A stretch of 64,000 bases of DNA from 9FT-COMBO-48-23 sp964400675 (GTDB lineage Bacteria > Chloroflexota > Dehalococcoidia > GIF9 > UBA5629), in the NCBI GenBank assembly GCA_964400675.1, contig CAYNVO010000009.1, positions 68,078 to 132,077 on the forward strand. Reading direction: 5' to 3'. Both the position numbers and the translations under genes were made by a program. Positions 57,101 to 64,000 of the stretch are shown one piece after another. The notes beneath the pieces are model-generated. The model saw nothing but the letters and a program-made list of their open reading frames with translations. It did no database searches and was not told where the DNA came from. Within the stretch, counting starts at the first letter, position 1; every line of letters begins with the position of its first letter.

Positions 57101-59371
57101 ATGGCGAAAAACTATCAAAGAGTTGTTGCCAGCCTAATAGAGGGCTACGGTGGGTGGTCTGGCAATGAAGAGTTGCTGGCTGACGGCAGGATGACGGACA
57201 GGCTGTTCCCCTACCATAAGCTATTCTCCCCTATACAGGTCAACAGCATTAAAATCAAGAACCGCATCGTCATGGGTCCCATGGGCAATGTGGGCATGCC
57301 CGATGAGACCGGCAGACCCGGCAACAAGATGATACAGTACTTCGTGGAACGCGCTAAAGGCGGCGTGGGGCTTATCACCTCCGGGCTGGTGCTCGCCAGC
57401 AATAACGTCGAGGCATCGGTAACAGAGCCGGGCGACCTCAGCCTGCTGCCCCGCATCGACCGCTCGCGCACCGTTTTCCCGGGCTGGAGGATACTGGCTG
57501 AGAGCGTGCATGCCTGCGGCGCCAGTTTCTTCATCCAGCTCAGCCCCGGGCTGGGACGCGTCGCCTCGCCTGAATGCCTGATAAAGAAGCTGAGGCTGCC
57601 GGTATCCGCTTCCTGGAACCCTAACTTTTACATGCCCGCAGTGCCCTGCCGACCGCTGCGAGACGGCGAATGCCTGAAAATAATAAAGAATTCCGGGCAG
57701 GCAGCCGCCGATGCTAAGGCGCTGCTCATCGATGGAGTCTACCTGCACGGACACGAAGGATACCTGCTGGAGCAGATGACAAACACCGCTTTCAACCGCC
57801 GCAGGCTGGGCCGCTTCGCCGACTGGCAGGCTTTCGGCATCGAGCTGGTGGAGCATATACGCGAGCGTGTCGGCGAGCGCTATCCCATAATGTACCGCAT
57901 CGACCTGTCCCTGGCTTTGAACGAGACCTACGGCAGGCGTATGGCAGAGGTAGGCTCATTGAAGAAATTTAGAAGAGAACGCACCGTGGAAATGACGCTG
58001 GACTATATGGCTAACCTGGTGAAAGCCGGCGTGGATATGTTCGATGTCGATTTGGGCTGCTACGACAACTGGTGGCTGCCACATCCGCCGGCGTCGATGC
58101 CGCCGGGATGCTACCTGCCGCTGGCTAAGCTGGTCAAGGATTACCTGGCGGAGAAAAAGATTAAATCGAACGCCGGGCTGCCGGTGCCGGTGGTGGCTGT
58201 GGGCAAGCTGGGGTACCCTGATTTGGCTGAACACGCCCTGCGCCAGGGGATGTGCGATATGGTCATGCTGGCACGTCCTCTGCTGGCTGACCCCGAGTGG
58301 CCCAGCAAAGCCTATGCCGGCAGGATTAGCGAAATCTGTCCGTGCATCGGCGACCAGGAGGCTTGCCTGAATGAGTTCATCGAGGGCGGACATACGCAGT
58401 GCGCCGTGAACCCGCGCACCGGATTCGAAGATGTGCTGTGCGCCGAGCTTAACCCTGCATCCAGAGCAAAAAAGGTCGCCGTGGTCGGCGCCGGACCGGC
58501 GGGAGCGCTCTGCGCCTGCACCGCCGCTCAGCGTGGACACCAGGTAACACTGTTCGAGAAGCTGGATAAAGCGGGCGGCGAGTTGATTCCCGGCTCCGCG
58601 CCCAAATTCAAATATGACGTAGCCAACTACCTGCAATACCTGAGCAACCTGCTGGACGAAACAGCCCGGAGCTATAAACTGAAGCTGCGCCTGAAAACGG
58701 AGGCTACCCCCGAGCTGCTAAAGGGCGGGAAGTTCGATGCCGTGGTCACCTGCACCGGGGCACAGCCGGTAAAGCTGCCTGTGAAGGGAATCGACCTGCC
58801 GCACGTGGTGCAGGCTGTGGACTTGCTACGTAACGGCTCACTGCCGGCTAAGGCAAAAAAGGTGGTGGTTATCGGCGGCGGCTCGGTAGGCTGCGAGATA
58901 GCCTATATGCTCGCCTATGAGATGGGCAGGCAGGTCGCCATCGTGGAGATGCTGCCCTATTTCATGAAAGGGGTGTGCACCGCCAACCGGGGTCACCTGA
59001 TACACTACATGGAGAAGGCAGGTGTGCGCTTGCTCAACTGTGCCGTGCTTAAAAGCGTTGACAAGGGCGCGGTGAAAATTATTAAGAACGTCTCCCCCAC
59101 GGTGCCCGACCCGTACAATACCTGGTCTCCAATACTGCCGGATAATGTGAAGAACCCGCTGGCAAAGAAGATAAAGGTTGAGGAAAAGGAGATAGAGCTG
59201 GCGGCTGACCTGGTGGTACTGGCTGTGGGACTGAAGGCAGACGACAGACTGTACGAGGCATGTGTCAAAGAGCGCGTGGCTCCGGAGATACATAACATCG
59301 GCGATTCTTTCTGCGTGGGACGCGTCTTCGAGGCTACCAAGGCTGGCTACGCGGTCGGCAGGATTCTCTAG
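57101..59371 (+). CDS. Old-yellow-enzyme-type FMN/FAD/Fe-S reductase (2,4-dienoyl-CoA reductase family)
   Basis: 756 residues from ATG 57101 behind GAGGAGGGAG; the frame extends upstream without support. FMN barrel: LFSPIQVNSIKIKNRIVMGPMG, GVYLHGHEGYLLEQM and VAVGKLG. Fe-S region: CPCIGDQEACLNEFIEGGHTQCAVNP, in which the second Cys of the canonical CIGC-type motif is Asp. Then FAD (VAVVGAGPAGALCACTAAQ) and NAD (VVVIGGGSVGCEIAYML) domains. The family reduces C=C bonds in enoyl- or dienoyl-CoA and similar compounds. It has about 50 residues before the barrel and extra loops, making it longer than the usual 640-680. Confidence 0.88.
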   Translation: MAKNYQRVVASLIEGYGGWSGNEELLADGRMTDRLFPYHKLFSPIQVNSIKIKNRIVMGPMGNVGMPDETGRPGNKMIQYFVERAKGGVGLITSGLVLASNNVEASVTEPGDLSLLPRIDRSRTVFPGWRILAESVHACGASFFIQLSPGLGRVASPECLIKKLRLPVSASWNPNFYMPAVPCRPLRDGECLKIIKNSGQAAADAKALLIDGVYLHGHEGYLLEQMTNTAFNRRRLGRFADWQAFGIELVEHIRERVGERYPIMYRIDLSLALNETYGRRMAEVGSLKKFRRERTVEMTLDYMANLVKAGVDMFDVDLGCYDNWWLPHPPASMPPGCYLPLAKLVKDYLAEKKIKSNAGLPVPVVAVGKLGYPDLAEHALRQGMCDMVMLARPLLADPEWPSKAYAGRISEICPCIGDQEACLNEFIEGGHTQCAVNPRTGFEDVLCAELNPASRAKKVAVVGAGPAGALCACTAAQRGHQVTLFEKLDKAGGELIPGSAPKFKYDVANYLQYLSNLLDETARSYKLKLRLKTEATPELLKGGKFDAVVTCTGAQPVKLPVKGIDLPHVVQAVDLLRNGSLPAKAKKVVVIGGGSVGCEIAYMLAYEMGRQVAIVEMLPYFMKGVCTANRGHLIHYMEKAGVRLLNCAVLKSVDKGAVKIIKNVSPTVPDPYNTWSPILPDNVKNPLAKKIKVEEKEIELAADLVVLAVGLKADDRLYEACVKERVAPEIHNIGDSFCVGRVFEATKAGYAVGRIL

Positions 59372-59399
59372 TGCAGATGTGAGGCTCATTTGTTCCCCC

Positions 59400-59960
59400 T
59401 CCCTTGCCTGTCCTGAGCGGGCATCCTTCGACAGGCTCAGGATGAGCGGAGGGAGGTTCAGGATGACGGGGGGAGGAAGAGTTGAGATTCTTCGCTACGC
59501 TCAGAATGACAGGGCGAGGGGCTCAGAATGACATATTTCTAACTGTCATTGCGAGGGGTCCTTCGCCTTTGTCATCCTGAGGAGTGAAGCGACGAAGGAT
59601 CTGGCTCGGGATACAAACAGGACTTAGATTCTTCGCGGAGTTTACCCTGAGCCGGGGTTCATCCTTCGACAGGCTCAGGATGAGCGGATAAGGAGTTTAG
59701 GATGACGGGGCGAGGAAGAGTTGAGATTCTTCGCTACGCTCAGAATGACAGGGCGAGGGGCTCAGAATGACATATTTCTAACTGTCATTGCGAGGGGTCC
59801 TTTGCCTCTGTCATCCTGAGGAGTGAAGCGACGAAGGATCTGGCTCAGAATACAAACAGGACCTAGATTCTTCGCGGAGTTTACCCTGAGCCGGGGTTCA
59901 TCCTTCGACAGGCTCAGAATGAGCGGATAAGGAGTTTAGAATGACAGGGCGAGGTTAAAA
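59400..59960. repeat. Interspersed repeat cluster, copy 10, with a 239-bp tandem duplication
   Basis: A block starting TTGAGATTCTTCGCTACGCT at 59482 recurs at 59721, 239 bp later, and the block GGGGTTCATCCTTCGACAGG recurs with the same step (59653 and 59892). About two copies with few differences, so a recent tandem duplication. No gene; scattered short frames are repeat-derived. Confidence 0.9.
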
Positions 59961-59993
59961 CTGCCCTATCCCTCACTCAACATAGTCCTACGG

Positions 59994-60260
59994 TCAATAG
60001 GTTGTCTCCGTCCGACGTCCCACGTGCAATATCAGAACAAGATTTTCCTTATCATATACTTCGTAAACTACCCGGTAATTGCCGGTTCTAACACGGTAAG
60101 CACTCTCAGTCCCTTTGATTTTTCTGACTCCGTGAGGATGAGGGGCGCCGGCTAAACTTCTTATAGCAGCCCGCAAGCGCTCAAGGTTGTGTCTTTGTAT
60201 TCGCTCCTTCAGCTTCTCTAAATCACGGTAAGCGGCTGGTGAAACTTCAATCCGGTACAC
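59994..60260 (-). CDS. RelE/ParE-type toxin
   Basis: 88 residues from GTG 60260, which overlaps the antitoxin end by 14 bp; the longer frame lies inside the antitoxin gene. YRIEVSPAAYRDLEKLKERI, GVRKIKGTESAYRVRTGNYRVVYEV and LILHVGRRTETTY match the mRNA-cleaving RelE fold, with Arg and Tyr near the C-terminus. It would cut mRNA on the ribosome or act on gyrase (ParE). Paired with a ribbon-helix-helix antitoxin upstream on the same strand. Confidence 0.9.
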   Translation of the reverse strand: MYRIEVSPAAYRDLEKLKERIQRHNLERLRAAIRSLAGAPHPHGVRKIKGTESAYRVRTGNYRVVYEVYDKENLVLILHVGRRTETTY

Positions 60261-60528
60261 TTTTCGCCTCGGCAGCCTTATCTCGCACTGCTGCTGTTTC
60301 CTCCAGTTCCTTTTCAACCTCGGACCAGGGATGCCCGCCTTTCTCTTTCCATTCGGCACGGGCAACCTCAATTATGGGTAGTAACTCAGCATCCTCGCGA
60401 CTTTCCAACCATTCGCGCACCGCATCGGCTATGATTTCACTTGCCGGCACATGCCTCCTTGCCGCCTCAACCTTTAGAGTCGTGTACAGGTCTTCATCGT
60501 GAAACACGACTGTCATCTTTCTGCTCAT
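60247..60528 (-). CDS. Ribbon-helix-helix antitoxin
   Basis: 93 residues from ATG 60528 behind AGGAGG. The RHH strand and helices are MTVVFHDEDLYTTLKVEAARRHVPASEIIADAVREWL; the C-terminal part (EVEKELEETAAVRDKAAEA) is the toxin-binding helix. The gene overlaps the toxin start. The operator and promoter lie directly upstream. Confidence 0.88.
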   Translation of the reverse strand: MSRKMTVVFHDEDLYTTLKVEAARRHVPASEIIADAVREWLESREDAELLPIIEVARAEWKEKGGHPWSEVEKELEETAAVRDKAAEAKSVPD

Positions 60529-60549
60529 TGTATACCTCCTGAGACGTAG

Positions 60550-60600
60550 ATACTTACATACGTATATAAGTATTGTAGAATGACCGGAGATGGATGTCAA
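60550..60600 (-). promoter_or_regulatory. Toxin-antitoxin promoter and 24-bp palindromic operator
   Basis: On the minus strand TTGACA (60595-60600), 17-bp spacer, TACAAT (60572-60577). The palindrome at 60550-60573 has ATACTTA / TAAGTAT arms around ATACGTAT, with only one mismatched pair in 24 bp. It overlaps the edge of the -10 box, which fits repression by the antitoxin. Confidence 0.85.
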
Positions 60601-60650
60601 ATTATGCCAAACAACATTGTATCGGGCGGCGAAGGGCGGGTTGACTACTG

Positions 60651-60659
60651 TGCTATAAT
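60651..60659 (+). promoter_or_regulatory. Extended -10 promoter element (TGCTATAAT)
   Basis: TG-C-TATAAT, 62 bp before the bactofilin-like gene; a good -35 box at normal spacing is lacking. Same TGTGCTA-AAT core as at 4127 and 33449. Confidence 0.5.
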
Positions 60660-60720
60660 CATCACTTGAGTTTAATATTTCCTGGCACAGCACAGGTTGC
60701 ATTTTATCGGGAGGTGAATT

Positions 60721-61857
60721 ATGTCAAAACATATCTCAAAAGGGCTGATTATCCTTCTAGTCACAGTATTGTTGACTTTCTTCATTTCAGCGCCCGTTCT
60801 GGCGGCTGACCTGCGCAGCGGGGACACCATGACTGTTGCCAGCGGGGAGGTAGTGGATGACGACCTGTATATAGCCGGCAGCACCATCACCATCGACGGC
60901 ACCGTTAATGGCGACCTGTGGGCGGTCGGCAACACCATCACGGTCAACGGCGAAGTCACCGGCAGCATTGTCGCCGCCGGTCAGACAGTCAATATCAACG
61001 GCAATGTCGACCATGCGGCACGGCTGGCTGGAAACTCTGTAAACGTCAGCGGCAATGTCAGAGGCGACCTGCTGGTTTTCAGCAGCCAGGCGAATATCGC
61101 CAGCAAAGCCAGAATTGGCGGCGATTTGATTTTTGGCTCCGGGTACGTGCATATCGACGGGCTGGTTGAGGGAGATATCAAAGGTGGCGGTAATCAAGTT
61201 ACCATTGCCAACGAAGTGGGAGGGAACATCGAACTACAAGCTGAAAAACTAACAGTAGCTTCCACGGCGGATATCGGCGGCAACTTAACCTACACCAGCG
61301 AAAACGAAGCTGATTTTCAGTCCGGCGCTAAAATCGGCGGCGAAACCACCCACAACGTGCCGGAGGTAAAGAAACCTGTCCCACTCAGCGGAATAGGCGG
61401 TAAGGTGCTGGGCTTCCTTATGGCTCTGGTGACAGGACTGATTATCATAGTGATTGCTCCCAGAAGGTCGGCGTCAATCGCCGATTCAATACGAGCTAAA
61501 CCCTGGGCAAGTCTGGGGTGGGGAGCTGTCATTTTGTTCGCTACCCCTGTCGCCGCCATAATAGCGTGCTTTACGGTCATCGGTATACCGGTGGCGCTGA
61601 TTGCACTGGTACTTTACGCCATAGCCATCTATATCAGCCAGGTCTTCGTCGGCCTGTTCATAGGACGCTGGATTATCGGGCGCTTCCGAGAGGTGGAGTC
61701 CAAAGGTATTATGATAGGAGCTCTGGCATCGGGGCTGTTTATTATTGCTATACTCAAGCTGATTCCGTACCTGGGCTTCTGGGTCGGACTTGCCGTAGCT
61801 CTCTTCGGACTGGGAGCTATGTTAGTCTCGGAGACCAGGTCACGCACTCAAGCCTAG
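60721..61857 (+). CDS. Bactofilin-like exported membrane protein
   Basis: 378 residues. Signal peptide (hydrophobic 9-28, cut near VLAAD). Then a beta-helix of bactofilin-type repeats about residues 30-215 (GEVVDDDLYIAGSTITIDGTVNGDL, GNVRGDLLVFSSQANI). The last 150 residues hold three to four membrane helices (LGFLMALVTGLIIIVIAP onward). Standard bactofilins are cytosolic and lack both signal peptide and membrane part; this fusion should expose the beta-helix outside. Such 'polymer-forming' membrane proteins exist in Chloroflexota and Firmicutes. GGGAGGTGA precedes the start. Confidence 0.85.
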   Translation: MSKHISKGLIILLVTVLLTFFISAPVLAADLRSGDTMTVASGEVVDDDLYIAGSTITIDGTVNGDLWAVGNTITVNGEVTGSIVAAGQTVNINGNVDHAARLAGNSVNVSGNVRGDLLVFSSQANIASKARIGGDLIFGSGYVHIDGLVEGDIKGGGNQVTIANEVGGNIELQAEKLTVASTADIGGNLTYTSENEADFQSGAKIGGETTHNVPEVKKPVPLSGIGGKVLGFLMALVTGLIIIVIAPRRSASIADSIRAKPWASLGWGAVILFATPVAAIIACFTVIGIPVALIALVLYAIAIYISQVFVGLFIGRWIIGRFREVESKGIMIGALASGLFIIAILKLIPYLGFWVGLAVALFGLGAMLVSETRSRTQA

Positions 61858-61893
61858 CCGGTTGAAGTAGAAATACCGGGTGGGAGATGGTAA

Positions 61894-63819
61894 CTAGATT
61901 TCCAACCCCGCCCGGTAACCTTCCTCCACAGCTTCTCTTATGCTGCGCGGCTGGGCACAATCACCCACCGGCAAGACCTGCGCAACCTTACCCTGTAAGG
62001 CAGCCAATAGCTCGGTATCAGGCACAGCGCCAGCCGCCAGCACCACGGTGTCCGCCTCTATTAACTTCTTCTCGCCTGTGCCGGTTTTGATAACGACGCC
62101 AGCCTCGGTGATTTCCTCATATTCAACACCTGCCAGCATGGAAACGCCCCTGTACTGCAGCCTGCCCAGCAAAGGCTCCCTGATAAACTGATGTACCCTG
62201 GTAGCCCACTCCGTGCCCCGCCGCATGATGGTGACCTTCTTGCCCCGCTCCACCAGATACAGCGCCGTCTCACAACCCACCAGCTCGCCACCTATCACCG
62301 CCACACGCGCTCCGGTATCAGCGCCCATAAGAACTTCGTCAGCCTGAAGAACCTTCTTGCTTTTTATGCCCGGTATCTGTGGTATAAACGGCTTAACACC
62401 GGTAGCCAGCACCACGACATCCGGCTTGAGCTCTTTAAGCATGTCCACAGTAAACCTTTGCCTCAACCGCAGGTCAACACCCGGTCTGGTTACCTGACCT
62501 AGCAGATATTTTCGAAACGTTTCAGTAGTTTCTTTGAACGGAGGCTTTGCCGCCAGCAGCAACTGACCGCCTAATTCATCGCCCTCATCAAACAAGACCA
62601 CTTTATGCCCTCTCAATGCCGCCACCCTGGCAGCCTCCATGCCGCCCGGCCCACCACCCACCACAACCACCTTTTTGGGACTATTAGTCGGTTTAAGCTC
62701 ATACTCCCGTTCCCTGCCCAGGGTCGGGTTCACCACGCAGCAAACCCCCTCTTTGCGCCAGCGAATACTGTCAAGGCAGGTCAGGCAGCATAGACACGGT
62801 CTGATATCTTCCAGCTTGCCCATCTCCACCTTCTGCGGCAGGTGAGGGTCAGCCAGGAGCGCCTTGCCTATGGAGATGAAGTCAGCCTTACCATCGCCAA
62901 TAACGCCTTCACCGAGCTCGGGTGGAATACGACCCACAGCGATAACAGGAACCGAGACAACTTTCTTCACTCCCTCAGCCAGCGGCACAAAGGTGCATGG
63001 CGGCTGCACCATCGGCGGACGCCGTGCTGGCACAACCGTGTGCGCGGAAACATGTATGGCATCCACACCAGCCTTCTCCGCCAGTTCAGCCACCACCTGC
63101 GTCTCCTCCAGGGTTATGCCATCTTCAACACCTATCTCCCTGGCGCTGAGACGACACCAGACGGGATATTCCCTGCCAACCTTTTTCCTGATAGCTTCTA
63201 TCACCTCCAGCAGAAATCTAGCCCTGTTTTCCACGCTGCCGCCGTAAGCATCCTGTCGGCGATTCGACAGCGGAGACAGGAACTGTGATATGAGATAACC
63301 ATGAGCGCCGTGAATCTCAACGCCATCGAAGCCGGCCTTCTTAGCCCGCTCAGCAGCCTCAGCGAATTTAGTCACCAGCGCCGCTATCTCCGAGACCGTC
63401 AGCTCTTTGGGCTGCTCGCCTCCCGATGTCGGTACAGGCGATGGTGCCACCGGCTGATGTCCGGTTATCTGTGCCGTGGTCTGCCTGCCGGCATGATGAA
63501 CCTGAATTGCCGCCTTAGCGCCGTGCCTCTTTATGGCTTCCGCCAATTTGCTCAGGTGGGGGATAAACCGGTCATCGTCAATACATATCTGTCTCATTAC
63601 ACCTTTGCCCACCGGAGAATCCACGCATGAAATCTCCACGATAACAAGGCCGGCACCGCCCTTAGACCTTTCCTCATAGTAGTCTATTTGCCGGTCTGTC
63701 ACCGTGCCGTCTTTTAAGGCATAGTTCGTCGCCATCGGCGGCATGACCAGCCGGTTCTTAAGCTCCAGGCTTCCTATACGGCCGGGCTGGAAAAGATTCG
63801 GAAACTGCTTATTGCTCAT
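61894..63819 (-). CDS. 2,4-dienoyl-CoA reductase-like / OYE FAD-NAD reductase
   Basis: 641 residues, standard length. FMN barrel: LFQPGRIGSLELKNRLVMPPMA, FDGVEIHGAHGYLISQFLSP, VIAVGRI. Fe-S region: PCLCCLTCLD ... CCVVNP. FAD (VVVVGGGPGGMEAARVAAL) and NAD (VAVIGGELVGCETALYL) domains. Reduces activated C=C bonds such as 2,4-dienoyl-CoA; the exact substrate is not given by sequence. It is a shorter relative of the protein at 57101-59371. Confidence 0.92.
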   Translation of the reverse strand: MSNKQFPNLFQPGRIGSLELKNRLVMPPMATNYALKDGTVTDRQIDYYEERSKGGAGLVIVEISCVDSPVGKGVMRQICIDDDRFIPHLSKLAEAIKRHGAKAAIQVHHAGRQTTAQITGHQPVAPSPVPTSGGEQPKELTVSEIAALVTKFAEAAERAKKAGFDGVEIHGAHGYLISQFLSPLSNRRQDAYGGSVENRARFLLEVIEAIRKKVGREYPVWCRLSAREIGVEDGITLEETQVVAELAEKAGVDAIHVSAHTVVPARRPPMVQPPCTFVPLAEGVKKVVSVPVIAVGRIPPELGEGVIGDGKADFISIGKALLADPHLPQKVEMGKLEDIRPCLCCLTCLDSIRWRKEGVCCVVNPTLGREREYELKPTNSPKKVVVVGGGPGGMEAARVAALRGHKVVLFDEGDELGGQLLLAAKPPFKETTETFRKYLLGQVTRPGVDLRLRQRFTVDMLKELKPDVVVLATGVKPFIPQIPGIKSKKVLQADEVLMGADTGARVAVIGGELVGCETALYLVERGKKVTIMRRGTEWATRVHQFIREPLLGRLQYRGVSMLAGVEYEEITEAGVVIKTGTGEKKLIEADTVVLAAGAVPDTELLAALQGKVAQVLPVGDCAQPRSIREAVEEGYRAGLEI

Positions 63820-63939
63820 ACTGGTGATTCCCTCCTGAATTTCTGTCGGCCTAAATCTGCGGTCAACCCGCCTAATCTAGCACATTCTTCAGCTCGCCTT
63901 CAACCAGAAGGCTATCCAAATGCTTTCTCCCTTCCCTGT

Positions 63940-64000
63940 TGTCGCAAGCCAGATCCTTCGTCGCTTCACTCCTCAGGATGACAGTTAGCAATTTGTCATT
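63940..64000. repeat. Interspersed repeat cluster, copy 11 (cut by the window end)
   Basis: AGATCCTTCGTCGCTTCACT, CCTCAGGATGACAGT and the beginning of TTGTCATT. Confidence 0.8.

Noticed and set aside
57221..59389. Long open frames on the minus strand opposite the flavoprotein (57221-57856, 57956-58636, 58838-59389)
   Set aside because: They are shadows of the strong plus-strand gene, with no start signals or recognisable motifs.
59400..59960. Regular repeats that could be taken for a CRISPR array
   Set aside because: Units are of mixed orientation, uneven spacing and long tandem period (239 bp); no constant 24-40 bp repeat with unique spacers and no cas genes.
60529..60702. Longer antitoxin starting at 60702
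   Set aside because: The extension overlaps the promoter and operator; ATG 60528 has AGGAGG.

Overview
The window looks like a chromosomal segment of an uncultured anaerobic member of the Chloroflexota, most likely class Dehalococcoidia. This is inferred from gene content: 4-hydroxybutyryl-CoA dehydratase/HpaB-type proteins, old-yellow-enzyme flavoproteins with Fe-S clusters, a BadF/BcrA-type ATPase, DUF362, DUF169, DUF1893 and DUF763 proteins, and a selenium-type yedE cluster. It is also inferred from the many interspersed repeats built on GTCATTCTGAGCGAAGCG and its complement, which fill most of the longer intergenic gaps. No rRNA, tRNA, CRISPR array or complete transposase gene was recognised.

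Layout. 0-6 kb: end of a BadF/BcrA ATPase, a large single-chain restriction-modification enzyme (minus strand) and two exported proteins of unusual composition. 6.4-16.2 kb: an acyl-CoA dehydrogenase, then an arsenic island: ArsR, ArsP-type permease, redox-active thioredoxin, ArsF-like lipoprotein, ArsG-like CcdA transporter, a four-part MauE/FN3/FN3/TlpA fusion, a second ArsR with its own promoter-operator, a CARDB lipoprotein, ArsM and DUF763. 16-36 kb: two MFS transporters, an HpaB-like protein, DegV, PEBP, DUF362, an ECF S component, a PhlG-like hydrolase, an ADP-forming acyl-CoA synthetase subunit, Sir2, a PIN protein, a 4-hydroxybutyryl-CoA dehydratase and malic enzyme. 36.8-39.4 kb: a phosphate operon (DUF47, pit, phoU) behind a good promoter. 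39.8-42.7 kb: a yedE-tusA-cysteine desulfurase-DUF3343 operon of the kind tied to selenium metabolism, preceded by a structured leader of about 225 nt with a micro-ORF. 43.6-44.0 kb: a 353-bp element with terminal inverted repeats and an 8-bp target duplication, inserted into one of the interspersed repeats and carrying a 41-residue membrane protein. 44.2-52.1 kb: mostly single enzymes (MBL hydrolase, nitroreductase, rhomboid, Vms1-like, lipase, racemase, SDR, PPC domain, aldo/keto reductase). 52.1-56.7 kb: a defence-like patch with an HTH-nucleotidyltransferase/HEPN pair between 54-bp direct repeats, a helicase-like remnant, and a second single-chain restriction-modification enzyme. 57-64 kb: two old-yellow-enzyme-type FAD/NAD reductases, a RelE/ribbon-helix-helix toxin-antitoxin pair with a clear operator, and a bactofilin-like membrane protein.

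How the genes fit together. The arsenic genes make a coherent detoxification set: sensing by two ArsR proteins, methylation by ArsM, efflux by ArsP and ArsG, and extracytoplasmic thiol chemistry by ArsF and the TlpA fusion. The pit operon handles phosphate uptake. The yedE cluster suggests uptake and handling of selenium or sulfur, under RNA-level control. The flavoproteins, acyl-CoA dehydrogenase and CoA enzymes fit anaerobic oxidation of acids or aromatics. The most unusual items are the yedE leader RNA, the 43.6-kb element together with its partial relative at 17.6 kb, the four-domain fusion in the ars operon, and the repeat-flanked HEPN/MNT module.
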